Position numbers and translations under genes: made by a program. From Thiomargarita sp. (GTDB lineage: Bacteria > Pseudomonadota > Gammaproteobacteria > Beggiatoales > Beggiatoaceae), in contig DYNP01000016.1 in NCBI GenBank assembly GCA_020721005.1, forward strand, positions 25,978-89,977: a stretch of 64,000 bases of DNA. The letters are read 5' to 3'. A model generated the notes under the pieces. That model worked only from the letters and a program-made list of their open reading frames with translations, was not told where the DNA came from and did no database searches. This document shows, piece after piece, positions 33,396 to 43,818 of the stretch (its first letter is position 1; each line of letters starts with the position of its first letter).

Positions 33396-35423
33396 TTAAG
33401 GCATTTTGTTCAGCATTTTTCTGCGTTTGTTAAGGGTGTTTTTTCGAAGTAAAGTGCGAATTTCTGACAACAATTTGTCTTTTTGATAGGCGCCTTTTTG
33501 AAAGATATTTTGCACGTAATGGTTAAGTTTGTCTCTATCCTCATGGGTGATGTCTTTGGCCGTGAGTACAACGATGGGAATGGTGCGCCAAACTTCGTGC
33601 TCATGAAGATGGGTTGCGAATTCAAAGCCATCCATTTCTGGCATCATAAGGTCCAATAGAATGAGATCGGGTTGAAATTGAGTCAGTTTTTCGAGAGCGA
33701 TGCGACCATTTTCGGCAGTAACCACTTCACATCCCGCCTTTTTGAGCACGGTAACCATCATTTGGCGCGTGGTCGGCTCATCTTCAACTAACATGATTTG
33801 GGGCACTTGGGAATGGATATGATATTTATTCAAAACAGTGTTCAATTGTTCCCGATTAACCGGTTTGATCAGATAGTCAGCTGCCCCCAAGGAATAGCCC
33901 AGTTGTTTTTCTTCAACCATGGTGACCATGATGATGGGAATTTCAGCAAGTTCGGGGTCTGTTTTTAGGGCAGAAAGTACCATCCAACCGTCCATCCCGG
34001 GCATCATGACATCCAGGGTGATGGCGTCGGGTCGTAATTTGCGAGCCAGTCTCAATCCTTCATCTCCACCGGAGGCCACTGCCACTTGATAGCCCAATTT
34101 GCTCAAGTGGTTGTGGAAAAGTTCTCGAACGGCTGGATCATCATCGATGACTAAAATAATACCTTGAGCAACTGTTTCTTTTTCAAGTTCTTGAATGTCG
34201 CTACTTTTAGCTGAATTGACTTTCTGGGTTGGGGTTACCTGGGTTGGGATATGAAAGGTGAAAGAACTGCCGTAGCCGAACTGACTACTGACTTGGATGT
34301 GGCCTCCCATCATTTCGATAAAACGTTTGGTGATAACCAGTCCCAAACCGGTTCCGCCATATTTTCTTGTGGTTGATGCGTCAGCTTGGGTGAACGCTTG
34401 AAAGAGTTTGTCAACTTGATCTTGGGTCATGCCAATTCCGGTGTCAGTGATTTGAAATTGAATGGTTTCCGGTTGGAGTGATTGGGAATTGCGGATGACT
34501 TGGAATTGGATAGTGCCGTGTTCGGTAAATTTAGAGGCATTGCTCAATAAGTTAAGTAGGCATTGCCGAAGTTTGGTGAGGTCAGCGTGAATGGGACCGA
34601 GGTTGGGAGGATAGTGGGTGGTAAGGGTATTATTTTGTCTGTCTATGAGGGGCTGAACGGTGGTGAGAACTTCTTTTAGCATGTCATTGAGGTCAAAAGT
34701 TTCGGTGTAGAGTTCCATTTTGCCGGCTTCAATTTTGGAAATATCGAGTACATCATTGATGAGACCGAGTAGATGTTTGCCTGCGGCGTGAATTTTTCTG
34801 AGGTCGGCAGCAAAATTGTCTTGTCCGATGTCCTCAGCATCCTCTTGAAGCATTTCACTGTAGCCAATTATAGCATTCAAAGGGGTGCGCAACTCGTGAC
34901 TCATGTTGGCGATGAATTGGTTTTTGGTGCGATTGGCAGTTTCCGCCAATTCCTTGGCTTGGAGTAATTCTTGACTGTGTTGTTCTAATTCATTGGCGTA
35001 ATCAAGGAGTTGATTCTCTCTCTCGGAAAGAGTGCTGGCCATGGCTTTAAAGGCGATGGCAAGTTGTCCCAATTCGTCTTTGCGTTGATCATCGAGTTGA
35101 ATATTGAAATTATTGTCCCCAACCCGCCTCATAGCGATGAGGAATTGGGTGAGTGGTTTGGTGATGTGTCGGTGCATGACGATGTAGAGAATTCCCAAGG
35201 TAATGCTGAGGGCGCCGAAACTGGCAGCGATAATCAATTGGGCAATGAGCCCAGCCGGGCGGCTCAGATGGGGTTCTGAAACGGTGATGATCTGGTGGAC
35301 GAGTAGGTAATATCCGAGTACGGCAATACTCACAATGACCAAGCTGGTCCACCCGGCGACCTTTAGCAGGGTAATATAGGTTAGGGAATCCTGGGTTTTG
35401 AGGGTGTGGAGTTGTTTTAGCAT
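33396..35423 (-). CDS. Hybrid sensor histidine kinase with two receiver domains
   Basis: The 675 residues run as two membrane helices (about 27-46 and 60-83) separated by only about a dozen residues, a HAMP linker (84-135), HisKA with [18 protein letters not shown] (histidine near 176), and HATPase with DTGIGM and GTGLGL boxes. Receiver 1 follows (about 420-535, [11 protein letters not shown]) and receiver 2 (about 540-660, [12 protein letters not shown]). The tiny periplasmic loop suggests it senses the membrane or an internal cue. There is no output domain, so signal must leave through phosphotransfer. It begins 11 bases after the RNB gene. Confidence 0.95.
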   Translation of the reverse strand: MLKQLHTLKTQDSLTYITLLKVAGWTSLVIVSIAVLGYYLLVHQIITVSEPHLSRPAGLIAQLIIAASFGALSITLGILYIVMHRHITKPLTQFLIAMRRVGDNNFNIQLDDQRKDELGQLAIAFKAMASTLSERENQLLDYANELEQHSQELLQAKELAETANRTKNQFIANMSHELRTPLNAIIGYSEMLQEDAEDIGQDNFAADLRKIHAAGKHLLGLINDVLDISKIEAGKMELYTETFDLNDMLKEVLTTVQPLIDRQNNTLTTHYPPNLGPIHADLTKLRQCLLNLLSNASKFTEHGTIQFQVIRNSQSLQPETIQFQITDTGIGMTQDQVDKLFQAFTQADASTTRKYGGTGLGLVITKRFIEMMGGHIQVSSQFGYGSSFTFHIPTQVTPTQKVNSAKSSDIQELEKETVAQGIILVIDDDPAVRELFHNHLSKLGYQVAVASGGDEGLRLARKLRPDAITLDVMMPGMDGWMVLSALKTDPELAEIPIIMVTMVEEKQLGYSLGAADYLIKPVNREQLNTVLNKYHIHSQVPQIMLVEDEPTTRQMMVTVLKKAGCEVVTAENGRIALEKLTQFQPDLILLDLMMPEMDGFEFATHLHEHEVWRTIPIVVLTAKDITHEDRDKLNHYVQNIFQKGAYQKDKLLSEIRTLLRKNTLNKRRKMLNKMP

Positions 35424-35434
35424 GAGGCTGGTCT

Positions 35435-37477
35435 TTAAGGACTGAGTACTTTGAGACGAATGTAGCTGGTTTTGATCCGAATTTTGTCAATAACAGCGAG
35501 GGTGGTTTTGCCAACTTGGATGCCTTGATTGTTTTGAGCACCTGGATTACTTTGGGGGGCGATCAAGAGGGCTTCAACACACCAGGGTTGAATTTCCACT
35601 CGATAGCCGCTTTTAACTGGTTCTATGGGTATGACTTCTAGGGGTTGGTTGGCCGTGGCCCATTGATATTTTAAATGATGGGCAAACCAGCGTTTTTTGG
35701 ATTCGTTCTCAATCGCCCTGGCCTCACGGGCAGTGCGTTCAACGGTGGCTAATACTTTGAATAATTCTTCTTGGTTGTAGGGACAGGGTTGTCCCAACAG
35801 GTGTGCGAGTAGTTGGCGTTGGATAACGAGGTCGGCAAATCGGCGCAAAGGGGATGTGAGTTGGGTATAAACGGTGAGTCCAAGTCCACTGTGGTTACTG
35901 GGCTGTAAGGAGAGACTGGAAGCTCGCAGCAGTTTGCGGATTTTTTGGAATCCCAAGGGGTCTGTGATGAGTTCGGGGGTAATAGGCTCTAAAGGAGGAT
36001 CTTGAATGCGATAGATGATGGGAACTTGATGGATTTGGGCATAATGAGCGGCGATGTAATTTCCTAAAATCATCATTTCTGCAACGAGTAGGCGACTTTG
36101 GGAATCTTTATTAATCAGGGTGAGTTTGGTCTGCCCCTGTTGCACGGTAATTTTAAATTCTGGACGTTGGAGATTGAAAGCTCCTGCCGCGGCTCGTCTG
36201 CTTTGCAGTTGTTGGGCACAGCGATAAAGGTCTTGAAGAGCCTGGGCAGTGGAATCGTGCCCTTGAGCGATGAGTTCATCAGCCTGGCTGTAATGAATTC
36301 GTTGGGCAACACGGATGGCTTCTCGACTGATTTGACTGCGGATCAAATCTCCATGGTCATTTACCCAGGCTCGAATGACGATGGAGGGACGAATTTGTTG
36401 AGCACTGAGACTGACTCGTTCACAAGAAATCGATTCAGGCAGCATGAGCACGGTTTGAGTGGGGAGGTAAACGGTGGTCCCCCTCCGCATAGCTTCTTTG
36501 TCTAATGGGTCTCCTCGATGAATGAGGGAAGCTGGGTCGGCAATGGCAATGGTGAGACACCAAAGAAGTTCTTGTCGTTCAATGGCTAAGGCATCGTCGA
36601 CTTCTCGGGTCTCTTCATCGTCAATGCTGAACAGTAATTCGGTAATACTTTGAGTTTCAGCAGGTAACCAAGGGGGAATGAGTTGAGCGGCGTCGAGAAC
36701 TGGAGTGGAAAATTCGGGTTTTAATCCGGCGATTACAAGGTCTCGATCTGTGTCGGGGGGAAGACGTCCCAGTTTTAGGAGGACTTCAAATGCCAATTCG
36801 CGGGGGGTGATTTTCAGGGAAGTGGCGGAACGAGTGAGGAGTTCTTCTAACCATTTGTCGGTATCACCCCGCAATAACCAGGCTTCTAAGCGTTGAATGA
36901 AGGGGACGATCTCCTCTTTTATGGGCCATTGAGGACTGTTATCCTGATCCTCAACGAGAGAGGGCAACGGCAGTTTTTGCCACCATTCAGTGGTCAGAGT
37001 ATATTCTTGGGCTTTGGCATGTTCTTTCTTGCGTTGATTTTTCAGTTCTTGAACCTGTTCCACCGTACGAGGTTCCCAGGTTTTGCCGCGTCGTTTGAAA
37101 TGAGTACGGTCCTTAGCCAGTGCTTTCCATAGAGCCAGTAGGTGTTCTGGGGTAATTTCTCCACCAAAATAGAGGTCAGCTAAGTCATCCATTTCGGAAA
37201 CATTGAGTTCTAAAGCACTCTCCCAGAGCAATGAGATGTCGATTTTTTCATGTAGAGTTTGAACAATGGTTTGGAGTTCGGCGAGTTTGAGGGGCCAGTC
37301 TTGGAGGTGTCGCGCATGCTGGTTGTGTTGCCATAAGAGCTTGTCTTCAGACAGTTTAATGTCACGATTTTTCTCGTTTAGGGCTTGAATTTTATGTTTG
37401 GCTCGTTTGCTAATGCAGATGAGAGTGGCTTCGTCTTCTTCTTGCGCGGTCCAGATTTGGCCTTCAAATTCGGTCAC
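35435..37477 (-). CDS. RNB-domain exoribonuclease (RNase II/R type)
   Basis: I choose GTG at 37477: AAGGAAACCCC precedes it directly, and the alternative ATG at 37537 lies inside a dispersed repeat. The protein is then 680 residues. The RNB catalytic domain (about residues 275-600) has [15 protein letters not shown], whose aspartates bind Mg2+, and [18 protein letters not shown] near its end. A short beta-barrel tail follows. The N-terminal 250 residues are not the canonical cold-shock domains of RNase II and are rich in Lys/Glu helices. The enzyme degrades RNA 3' to 5'. Confidence 0.9.
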   Translation of the reverse strand: MTEFEGQIWTAQEEDEATLICISKRAKHKIQALNEKNRDIKLSEDKLLWQHNQHARHLQDWPLKLAELQTIVQTLHEKIDISLLWESALELNVSEMDDLADLYFGGEITPEHLLALWKALAKDRTHFKRRGKTWEPRTVEQVQELKNQRKKEHAKAQEYTLTTEWWQKLPLPSLVEDQDNSPQWPIKEEIVPFIQRLEAWLLRGDTDKWLEELLTRSATSLKITPRELAFEVLLKLGRLPPDTDRDLVIAGLKPEFSTPVLDAAQLIPPWLPAETQSITELLFSIDDEETREVDDALAIERQELLWCLTIAIADPASLIHRGDPLDKEAMRRGTTVYLPTQTVLMLPESISCERVSLSAQQIRPSIVIRAWVNDHGDLIRSQISREAIRVAQRIHYSQADELIAQGHDSTAQALQDLYRCAQQLQSRRAAAGAFNLQRPEFKITVQQGQTKLTLINKDSQSRLLVAEMMILGNYIAAHYAQIHQVPIIYRIQDPPLEPITPELITDPLGFQKIRKLLRASSLSLQPSNHSGLGLTVYTQLTSPLRRFADLVIQRQLLAHLLGQPCPYNQEELFKVLATVERTAREARAIENESKKRWFAHHLKYQWATANQPLEVIPIEPVKSGYRVEIQPWCVEALLIAPQSNPGAQNNQGIQVGKTTLAVIDKIRIKTSYIRLKVLSP

Positions 37478-37512
37478 GGGGTTTCCTTTTGAATGGGTGA
37501 AAGGGGGGAGTT

Positions 37513-37583
37513 GGGTTAGCGTGGTGTAACTCAACATTTTGCAATTTTTGTTGGGTTATGGCGCAAACAATGCGCTTAACTCA
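37513..37583. repeat. GTTGGGTTA-type dispersed repeat
   Basis: It shares most bases with 43729-43800, including the block TTTTGTTGGGTTAYGRCG and CGCGCCTAACTCAA-like ends. It overlaps the long version of the RNB ORF, which argues against that start. Confidence 0.7.
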
Positions 37584-38401
37584 ATTTGTCAATTTTGGTA
37601 AGGAGGGGTTAGAACTGCCTCCTACTACTTTTTTAGAGGAGAGTAGTTCGATGGGTTGCCCTTCCTTGGTAAAGGAGATCGATGGGCTTCCCGTGGGTCA
37701 ATCCATCCTACCGTATATAGGTGATTTTGGTGGTCTGAATCAGAATTTACAGGGTTAACAGAATACTCCAGATCTATTCTGAAAATTCTATAATTCTGTG
37801 AATTCTGGTTTAGAGATGAATATCCCTCCTTGATAAGGAGGGTTAGGGGTGGTTAATTAGCAACCTGTGAACCACCCCCTGCCCCTCCTTGATAAGGAGG
37901 GGAGATTAATGGATTGCCCCTCCTTGATAAGGAAGGGAGATTAATGGATCGCCCTTCCTTGATAAGGAGAGAGATTAATGGATTGCCCCTCTTTTATTAG
38001 GAAGATTGATGGGCTTTCTGTTGTCAGCCCATCCTACATGTGCTGCCGGGTTAATCACCGTTGGGATAAGTGATAGAGTAAACCAAGAAGCTGACTTGAG
38101 ACAAGCATTTGTGGAATATTGGTTGAACCCATGCAGTCAAGAATCACTTATGCGTCTATAAGAAGTAATTATTGACCTTCATTGCATAATTGCGCGCAGT
38201 CATATAGAATTGGGTCTTCTAACTCAAAATGCTGGGAAATCAATTGACTCTTCCTGTCATCACCCTTACCCTTTGATATGCGAATAAGCCCAGATTTGAT
38301 TGGTTTTAAAGTTCGTTGAGTTTCAATAATAGGAAAGGAGGGGTTAGAAAGAATTTGAGTAACAGTTTGGTTTATATTGTCAAGTGACTTAAGGAGAAAA
38401 T
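37584..38401. repeat. Repeat-filled gap with CTCCTTGATAAGGAG hairpins
   Basis: The stretch contains a perfect CCCTCCTTGATAAGGAGGG hairpin (37824-37842), a GGGGTGGTT/AACCACCCC stem (37846-37878), and a 35-bp tandem unit (phase marks at 37887, 37922, 37957). A GATGGGCT/AGCCCATC hairpin lies at 38008-38033. The remaining 38034-38401 has a minus-strand opening (38169-38408) that I do not trust, and the AAGGAG site for the next gene. Confidence 0.8.
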
Positions 38402-39334
38402 ATGTCAACCCAAAAATACCGCTTGGTCACCCGAAGCGATTTTGATGGACTCATTTGCGCAGTGTTACTGAAGGAACTTGATCTGATCAATAATATCAAA
38501 TTTGTCCATCCTAAAGACATGCAAGATGGGAAAATTGAAATTACCAATAGTGATATCACTACTAATTTGCCTTATGCGTCCAACGCTCATTTGGTATTTG
38601 ATCATCACTTGAGTGAAACTTTGCGGATTAAAGACCGTCCTGCCAACCATATTATTGATCCCAATGCGCCCTCAGCTGCCAGAGTGGTTTACAATTATTA
38701 CGGCAATAAGTCGGCATTTCCTAACGTCAGTGAGCAAATGATCGAAGCGGTGGACAAGGCTGATTCCGCTCAGTTTACTCGGGAAGAGATTTTATCTCCC
38801 AAAGGCTGGGTATTGTTAAATTATTTGATGGACCCCCGCAGCGGATTAGGGCGCTTCAAACAATTTAGGATATCCAACTATGACCTCATGATGATGTTAA
38901 TTGACTACTGCAAAAAGCATACTATTGATGAAATTTTGGAACTTCCCGACGTCAAAGAGAGAGTAGTTCTGTACTTTGAGCATCAAAAGGCTGCTATGGA
39001 GCAGATTGAAAAATGTGCTAAAGTTTATGGAAAAGTCGTCGTTTTAGACCTGCGAAATGAGGAAGAAATATTCACTACTAACCGCTTTGTTGTCTATGCG
39101 CTTTATCCGGAATGCAGTACTTCTATCCACGTGTTATGGGGATTGCAAAAACAAAATACTGTTTTAGCGGTAGGAAAATCCATCTTAGATCGCACTGCCA
39201 AAACCAATATTGGTGCCCTCATGTTACAGTATGGAGGAGGAGGACATGAAAAGGCTGGCACCTGCCAAATTAGCAACGATCAGGCTGAACAAGTACTACA
39301 AGAACTCATCCAGCGTATCAATCAGGAAGGATAA
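38402..39334 (+). CDS. DHH-family phosphoesterase
   Basis: The 310 residues have the DHH architecture: RSDFDGLICA (motif I, about residue 12), FDHHLSE (motif III, about residue 68), DKADSAQF (motif IV), and a DHHA1 domain closing with GGGGHEKAGTC (about residue 278). Members act as exopolyphosphatases, nanoRNases or cyclic-dinucleotide phosphodiesterases; the substrate here cannot be fixed. A strong AAGGAG stands 6 bases before the ATG. It begins a plus-strand group of five to six genes. Confidence 0.9.
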   Translation: MSTQKYRLVTRSDFDGLICAVLLKELDLINNIKFVHPKDMQDGKIEITNSDITTNLPYASNAHLVFDHHLSETLRIKDRPANHIIDPNAPSAARVVYNYYGNKSAFPNVSEQMIEAVDKADSAQFTREEILSPKGWVLLNYLMDPRSGLGRFKQFRISNYDLMMMLIDYCKKHTIDEILELPDVKERVVLYFEHQKAAMEQIEKCAKVYGKVVVLDLRNEEEIFTTNRFVVYALYPECSTSIHVLWGLQKQNTVLAVGKSILDRTAKTNIGALMLQYGGGGHEKAGTCQISNDQAEQVLQELIQRINQEG

Positions 39335-39344
39335 AGGACTCATT

Positions 39345-40151
39345 ATGAGCAGACGACTCCTCATCCTCATCTCATTCCTCAGTTGCTTACTCCCAACCTT
39401 TGTTGGAGCAGAAATCCTAGTGCTCGTACATGGTTACCTCAGTGAGGGTAATATATGGCGGGCCACTGGAATCGCCCAAACCCTGGACCAAGCCGGTTGG
39501 CAAGATCAAGGGGAACTTTTTCCAGATGGAATATGGGCAGTGAAGCCCAGCACTTCTCAAACCGCTGGATTGCTGTACACTGCCAATTTACCCTCCGAAG
39601 CTCCTTTGCCCGTACAAGCTGAGGGGTTGGCTTACTACCTCTATCAACTCCGCAAACGCCATCCCGATCACGACTTTGTGCTCATTGGACACTCCAGCGG
39701 TGGCGTCATTGCCCGCCTCACCCTGCTCACCCATTCCCTACCCATCAGCGCTGTGATCACCATTGCCAGTCCCCATCTTGGCACTGATAAAGCGGAACTC
39801 GGCCGTTGGCTCAGCGACAGCCCAGCTGGCTGGTTTGCCCCCCTTTTGGGACTGAGTACTCTCAATCGCAGCCATGACCTCTACCTGGACTTGATGCGAG
39901 AACATCCTTCCACTCCTCTATTTTGGATGAATCGTCAACCTCATCCGCCTATATTTTATGCTTCCATAGTGCGTGCAGCCGGCGATCGCTGGGTGCCTCC
40001 CTACAGCCAGGACCTCAATGATGTTCCCGCCTTGCGGGGGAAAGCTCTGACTTTGGTTACGGCTGCCGATCATTCCCTTCATCCAGCGGACGCCGTTTCT
40101 TTACTTTCCTTGCTGAATCAACGCCCGCTTCCTGTTGACCCTCAATTCTAA
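39345..40151 (+). CDS. Exported lipase-like alpha/beta hydrolase
   Basis: The ATG at 39345, ten bases after the DHH stop, gives 268 residues with a signal peptide (residues 1-22, ending VGA); an upstream opening inside the DHH gene is rejected. The oxyanion strand ILVLVHGYLS, nucleophile elbow GHSSGGVIAR, PHLGT and late ADHSLHP (histidine) give a full Ser-Asp-His set. It should cleave an ester in the periplasm or outside the cell. The GHSxGG elbow and PHxGT resemble triacylglycerol lipase-like hydrolases. Confidence 0.88.
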   Translation: MSRRLLILISFLSCLLPTFVGAEILVLVHGYLSEGNIWRATGIAQTLDQAGWQDQGELFPDGIWAVKPSTSQTAGLLYTANLPSEAPLPVQAEGLAYYLYQLRKRHPDHDFVLIGHSSGGVIARLTLLTHSLPISAVITIASPHLGTDKAELGRWLSDSPAGWFAPLLGLSTLNRSHDLYLDLMREHPSTPLFWMNRQPHPPIFYASIVRAAGDRWVPPYSQDLNDVPALRGKALTLVTAADHSLHPADAVSLLSLLNQRPLPVDPQF

Positions 40152-40165
40152 AGATTCTTAACCCC

Positions 40166-40933
40166 ATGAATGAACTGCGTGCTCTTATCTTTGACGTCGA
40201 TGGTACCCTGGCAGAGACTGAACGTCATGCCCATCGGGTAGCCTTTAATCACACCTTTGCTGAATATGGACTTGACTGGCACTGGTCAGAAACGCTCTAC
40301 GGAGAACTGCTGGCAGTTACTGGGGGCAAGGAACGGATTTTGTTTTATCTGGAAACTTATCGTTCCCAAGACCCCAAACCAGCAAGTAATCTCAACCAAT
40401 TCATTGCAGAAATGCACCGCAAAAAAACCGATTATTACAATCGTCTCCTAGAAGAAAATCCCATTCCCTTACGTCCCGGTATCAAGCGTTTACTGCTGGA
40501 AGCTCGCCAACATTCCCTACAATTGGCGATTGCGACCACCACCAACCTGATCAACGTCGAAATCCTACTCAAACACAGCCTCTCTCCAACTGCCATTCAA
40601 TGGTTCACTGTCATCTCTGCAGGCGACATTGTCCCAGCCAAAAAACCTGCCCCAGACATTTATCTCCATGCCTTACAAGCACTTAACCTTCCTGCTGCCA
40701 ACTGCATTGCCTTTGAAGACTCTTACAATGGGCTGCAAGCTGCCTTAGGGGCTAAACTGCCCACCCTGATCACCGTCAATGACTACACTCGCCATGAAGA
40801 TTTCACCGGTGCCCTGCTGGTACTGGACCATCTTGGCGAACCGGACCAACCCTGTCAAATCCTGGCTGGCCAAGCCCCCTTGAGTAACCACTGTGTTAAT
40901 GTGAATCTGCTGCAGTCCCTATTGCCCCAATGA
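40166..40933 (+). CDS. cbbY: CbbY-like HAD phosphatase
   Basis: The 255-residue HAD-IA protein opens with IFDVDGTLAETERHAHRVAF and LLAVTGGKERI, the specific CbbY signature. ATTTNLIN (motif II), KKPAPDIY (motif III) and FEDSYNGLQAA (motif IV) follow. CbbY removes phosphate from xylulose-1,5-bisphosphate, a Rubisco inhibitor, so it suggests a Calvin cycle. It lies 14 bases after the hydrolase gene and just ahead of two sugar-kinase genes. Confidence 0.92.
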   Translation: MNELRALIFDVDGTLAETERHAHRVAFNHTFAEYGLDWHWSETLYGELLAVTGGKERILFYLETYRSQDPKPASNLNQFIAEMHRKKTDYYNRLLEENPIPLRPGIKRLLLEARQHSLQLAIATTTNLINVEILLKHSLSPTAIQWFTVISAGDIVPAKKPAPDIYLHALQALNLPAANCIAFEDSYNGLQAALGAKLPTLITVNDYTRHEDFTGALLVLDHLGEPDQPCQILAGQAPLSNHCVNVNLLQSLLPQ

Positions 40934-41008
40934 TCCACCACATTCCCAGCCACTGCTCCAATTCCATTCTCAATCCCTATCTGCCTAACCTCAAGAGACC
41001 CTCTTCCC

Positions 41009-41956
41009 ATGACAGCACTCATCTGTGGCTCCCTCGCATTTGACACCATCATGCTTTTCAAGGACAAATTCAAACACCACATTCTCCCTGAACAAGTCCA
41101 CATTCTCAACGTCTCTTTCATGGTCCCAGAAATGCGCCGAGAATTCGGTGGCTGTGCCGGCAACATCGCCTACAACCTCAAATTACTGGGAGGCAACCCC
41201 TTACCCATGGGCACTGTCGGCAACGACTTTACCCCCTATGCCAATTGGCTGGACCGTTGTGGCATCGCCCGCACTCACATCACCGAAATTGCACACACCT
41301 ACACTGCCCAAGCCTTCATCACCACCGATTTAGACGACAACCAAATCACCGCCTTTCACCCTGGCGCCATGAACTTTGCCCATCATAACCAAGTCTCTCA
41401 AGCCCAACCAATCACTCTTGGCATAGTTTCCCCCGATGGGCGAGAAGGCATGATCCAACATGCCCAACAATTTGCAGACCACCACATTCCCTTCATCTTC
41501 GACCCTGGACAAGGTCTCCCCCTGTTCAATGGCGCCGAATTAACCCACTTCATTCAACAAGCCACCTGGGTCATTGTCAACGACTATGAATGGCAACTCA
41601 TGGCAGAAAAAACCAAACTGTCTCCCGCTCAAATCACGGAACAAGTACAAGCCCTCATCATCACCAAAGGAGCAGAAGGCGCCACCATCTACACCCCCCA
41701 CACCATTCACCTCATTCCCCCAGCCAAACCCCGTGTAACCCGAGACCCCACCGGCTGTGGAGACGCTTTTCGAGGAGGATTACTCTATGGGCTACTCAAC
41801 CAACTCAACTGGGAAATTACTGGCCGCATTGCAGCTCTGATGGGCACCCTAAAAATCGAACACCATGGCACTCAAAACCACCATTTCACCCTTGCCGAAT
41901 TCAATCAAAGATTTCAAGAAAATTACTCACTGCCATTTGAAATATCCACTGACTAA
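41009..41956 (+). CDS. PfkB-family kinase, first of a tandem pair
   Basis: The 315-residue ribokinase-fold enzyme has the FGGCAGNIAYNL substrate motif (about residues 46-57) and the catalytic DPTGCGDAFRGG (about residue 245, aspartate as base). It resembles PfkB proteins loosely called adenosine or carbohydrate kinases in proteobacteria; the substrate is unknown. It is closely related in sequence along its whole length to the next PfkB gene, so the two arose by tandem duplication. Confidence 0.9.
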   Translation: MTALICGSLAFDTIMLFKDKFKHHILPEQVHILNVSFMVPEMRREFGGCAGNIAYNLKLLGGNPLPMGTVGNDFTPYANWLDRCGIARTHITEIAHTYTAQAFITTDLDDNQITAFHPGAMNFAHHNQVSQAQPITLGIVSPDGREGMIQHAQQFADHHIPFIFDPGQGLPLFNGAELTHFIQQATWVIVNDYEWQLMAEKTKLSPAQITEQVQALIITKGAEGATIYTPHTIHLIPPAKPRVTRDPTGCGDAFRGGLLYGLLNQLNWEITGRIAALMGTLKIEHHGTQNHHFTLAEFNQRFQENYSLPFEISTD

Positions 41957-41991
41957 AATTCCCAATCCAATCTTAACCAGAATAACAAACT

Positions 41992-42090
41992 CAAACCTGC
42001 CAAGTTTTCAAAACCTGTCAGGCCTCAACAATGTGGACAAGCCCAAACCTGCAAATCTTTAAGACCTGTCAGGTCTCAACAATTTGCATA
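41992..42090. repeat. 52-bp direct repeat between the PfkB genes
   Basis: Two units start with CAAACCTGC (41992 and 42044) and each holds the near-palindrome RACCTGTCAGGYCTCAACAAT. It fills most of the gap between the paralogues. Confidence 0.8.
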
Positions 42091-42111
42091 CCCAATCTGA
42101 AGAATGACAAC

Positions 42112-43065
42112 ATGAACCACCCCAAAAAACCTTCAGCCCTTATCTGTGGATGCTTGACCTATGATACCCTCATGATCGTTGATGAAAAACTCAAAAACCG
42201 ACTCTTTGAACAAGACCAAAACACTGAAGTCTATTTCAGTGTTCCCGACCTTAGACGCCAATTTGGAGGCAGTGCCGGCAATATAGCCTATAACCTACAA
42301 CAATTGGGCGTGGAAGCCCTCCCCATGGCCACGGTAGGCACTGACTTTTCCTCCTATTCCGACTGGTTAGATTCCCAAAGCATAAAACGCCACTGTATTC
42401 AAGAAATTAGCCATGGGTACACCGCCCAAACTTTCATCACCATTGACGTGGATGACAACCGCATGATTGCCTTTCATGCCGGCGCCATGGCCTTTTCCCA
42501 CTACAACCGAATCTCACGAGAGACCAATATAAAAATTGCCGTCATCGCTGCCGACAGTGCAGAAGGCATGTCCCTCCATGCCTTACAATGTGTTGAAGAA
42601 GGTATTCCCTTTATCTTCAATCCCAGCTACACCATTCGCCAATTTGATGGCGATGACCTGCTTAAATTCATCGAACAAGCCACTTGGATCATGGTCAACC
42701 AACAAGAATGGCAACTCATGTCCCAACGCACTGGCCTATCCGCTGCCCAAATTGCCAGACGTGTTCAAGCCCTTGTAATCACTCAAGAAGCTGAAGGTGC
42801 CACCATCTATGCCCAAGAAACTCGCTATCAAATCCCCAATGCCACTCCTAAAGCTGTCAATGACAAAATGGGCTGTGGAGACGCCTTTTGTGCCGGGTTA
42901 CTCTATGGACTTGTCAAAGACATTGACTGGGAAACCACCGGTCGCGTTGCTACCTTGATGGGAACGATTAAAGTGGAACATCATGGCACCCAAAATCACC
43001 ACTTCAACTTCGATCTCTTCAAAATGCGCTTTAAAAAGAATTTTGGCTATGCCCTCATGATCTAA
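42112..43065 (+). CDS. PfkB-family kinase, second of a tandem pair
   Basis: I take the ATG at 42112 (317 residues), because the alignment with the first paralogue starts there and the longer opening runs through a repeat. FGGSAGNIAYNL is kept. The anion-hole segment reads NDKMGCGDAF, where the usual threonine of D(P)TG is methionine, though the catalytic aspartate remains. Activity or substrate may differ from the first copy. The ribosome binding site is weak. Confidence 0.88.
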   Translation: MNHPKKPSALICGCLTYDTLMIVDEKLKNRLFEQDQNTEVYFSVPDLRRQFGGSAGNIAYNLQQLGVEALPMATVGTDFSSYSDWLDSQSIKRHCIQEISHGYTAQTFITIDVDDNRMIAFHAGAMAFSHYNRISRETNIKIAVIAADSAEGMSLHALQCVEEGIPFIFNPSYTIRQFDGDDLLKFIEQATWIMVNQQEWQLMSQRTGLSAAQIARRVQALVITQEAEGATIYAQETRYQIPNATPKAVNDKMGCGDAFCAGLLYGLVKDIDWETTGRVATLMGTIKVEHHGTQNHHFNFDLFKMRFKKNFGYALMI

Positions 43066-43097
43066 AACTTTCCCCACCGCGAACCATTTTAAACACC

Positions 43098-43643
43098 ATG
43101 CACATTAAAAGTCGTTGGAACAAACAAGCCAAAACCCAATCCCCAGACAACATTGCCAGTGCCATCGCCATGGTATGCTGGAAAATCGCCACCCAAAGCG
43201 TTTTAGAACTCGAAAACAAAGGTTATCAAACTCATTCTCAAGCCCATCGTCTTCAAATCATTGGCGAATTTTTGGCTTTTCTACTCCAAGTCTCCGATCG
43301 TTTAGCTTATGAAAACTTGGACATAGCAGAAAGGGAACGTCTCATTACTGCTCTGGCCAAACGCTTAACCGACATTTACGCAGATAATCAACAGACCATT
43401 CTCAATCAAGAAGGTCCCTATCGACAAACTTTCATTGATTTGCTCAATTCCCGAGCAGAAGACTATGCGGAACTCAGTTTTCAAGCCGGCCAAGCTGGTT
43501 TTGACTTTTTACGTTACTTCGGAGAATGTGTAGAAAAGATCATGGCGGAAAAACATTGGGTCAGTCAAGAAATCACTGATATTCATGGACCTATAGCAGT
43601 CACCACCTTGACCAAGAGTTTCCACAATTTGTTGGGTGGTTGA
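43098..43643 (+). CDS. Helical protein of unknown function
   Basis: The 181-residue protein has no signal or membrane segment and is predicted almost fully alpha-helical, rich in Ala, Leu and Gln. I do not recognise a family. It lies 32 bases after the second PfkB gene and may be part of that transcript. Confidence 0.7.
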   Translation: MHIKSRWNKQAKTQSPDNIASAIAMVCWKIATQSVLELENKGYQTHSQAHRLQIIGEFLAFLLQVSDRLAYENLDIAERERLITALAKRLTDIYADNQQTILNQEGPYRQTFIDLLNSRAEDYAELSFQAGQAGFDFLRYFGECVEKIMAEKHWVSQEITDIHGPIAVTTLTKSFHNLLGG

Positions 43644-43728
43644 CAGTTCCCAAACTGCTCATTCAGAATTAAAAGGTAGGATGGATAACTCTTTTGTGTT
43701 GCCCACTAACATCAATTAAAAAAGATAG

Positions 43729-43800
43729 GTTAGGTTAGCGTAACCCGATATTTTACAATTTTCGTTGGGTTACGACGTAAACAACGCGCCTAACTCAACC
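43729..43800. repeat. GTTGGGTTA-type dispersed repeat
   Basis: GGTTAGGTTAGCGTAACCC at the left is partly complementary to GTTGGGTTACG and CCTAACTCAACC at the right, so it can fold. It is related to 37513-37583. It lies between convergent genes and may end transcription. Confidence 0.7.
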
Positions 43801-43818
43801 TTATTGTTTAAAACTGAT

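Noticed and set aside
37478..37537. Longer N-terminus for the RNB ribonuclease
   Set aside because: The extra codons overlap a dispersed repeat, and a well-placed AAGGA precedes the GTG at 37477.
38169..38408. 79-residue minus-strand ORF divergent from the DHH gene
   Set aside because: There is no convincing ribosome binding site or family, and it overlaps the start of the DHH gene; it is probably chance.
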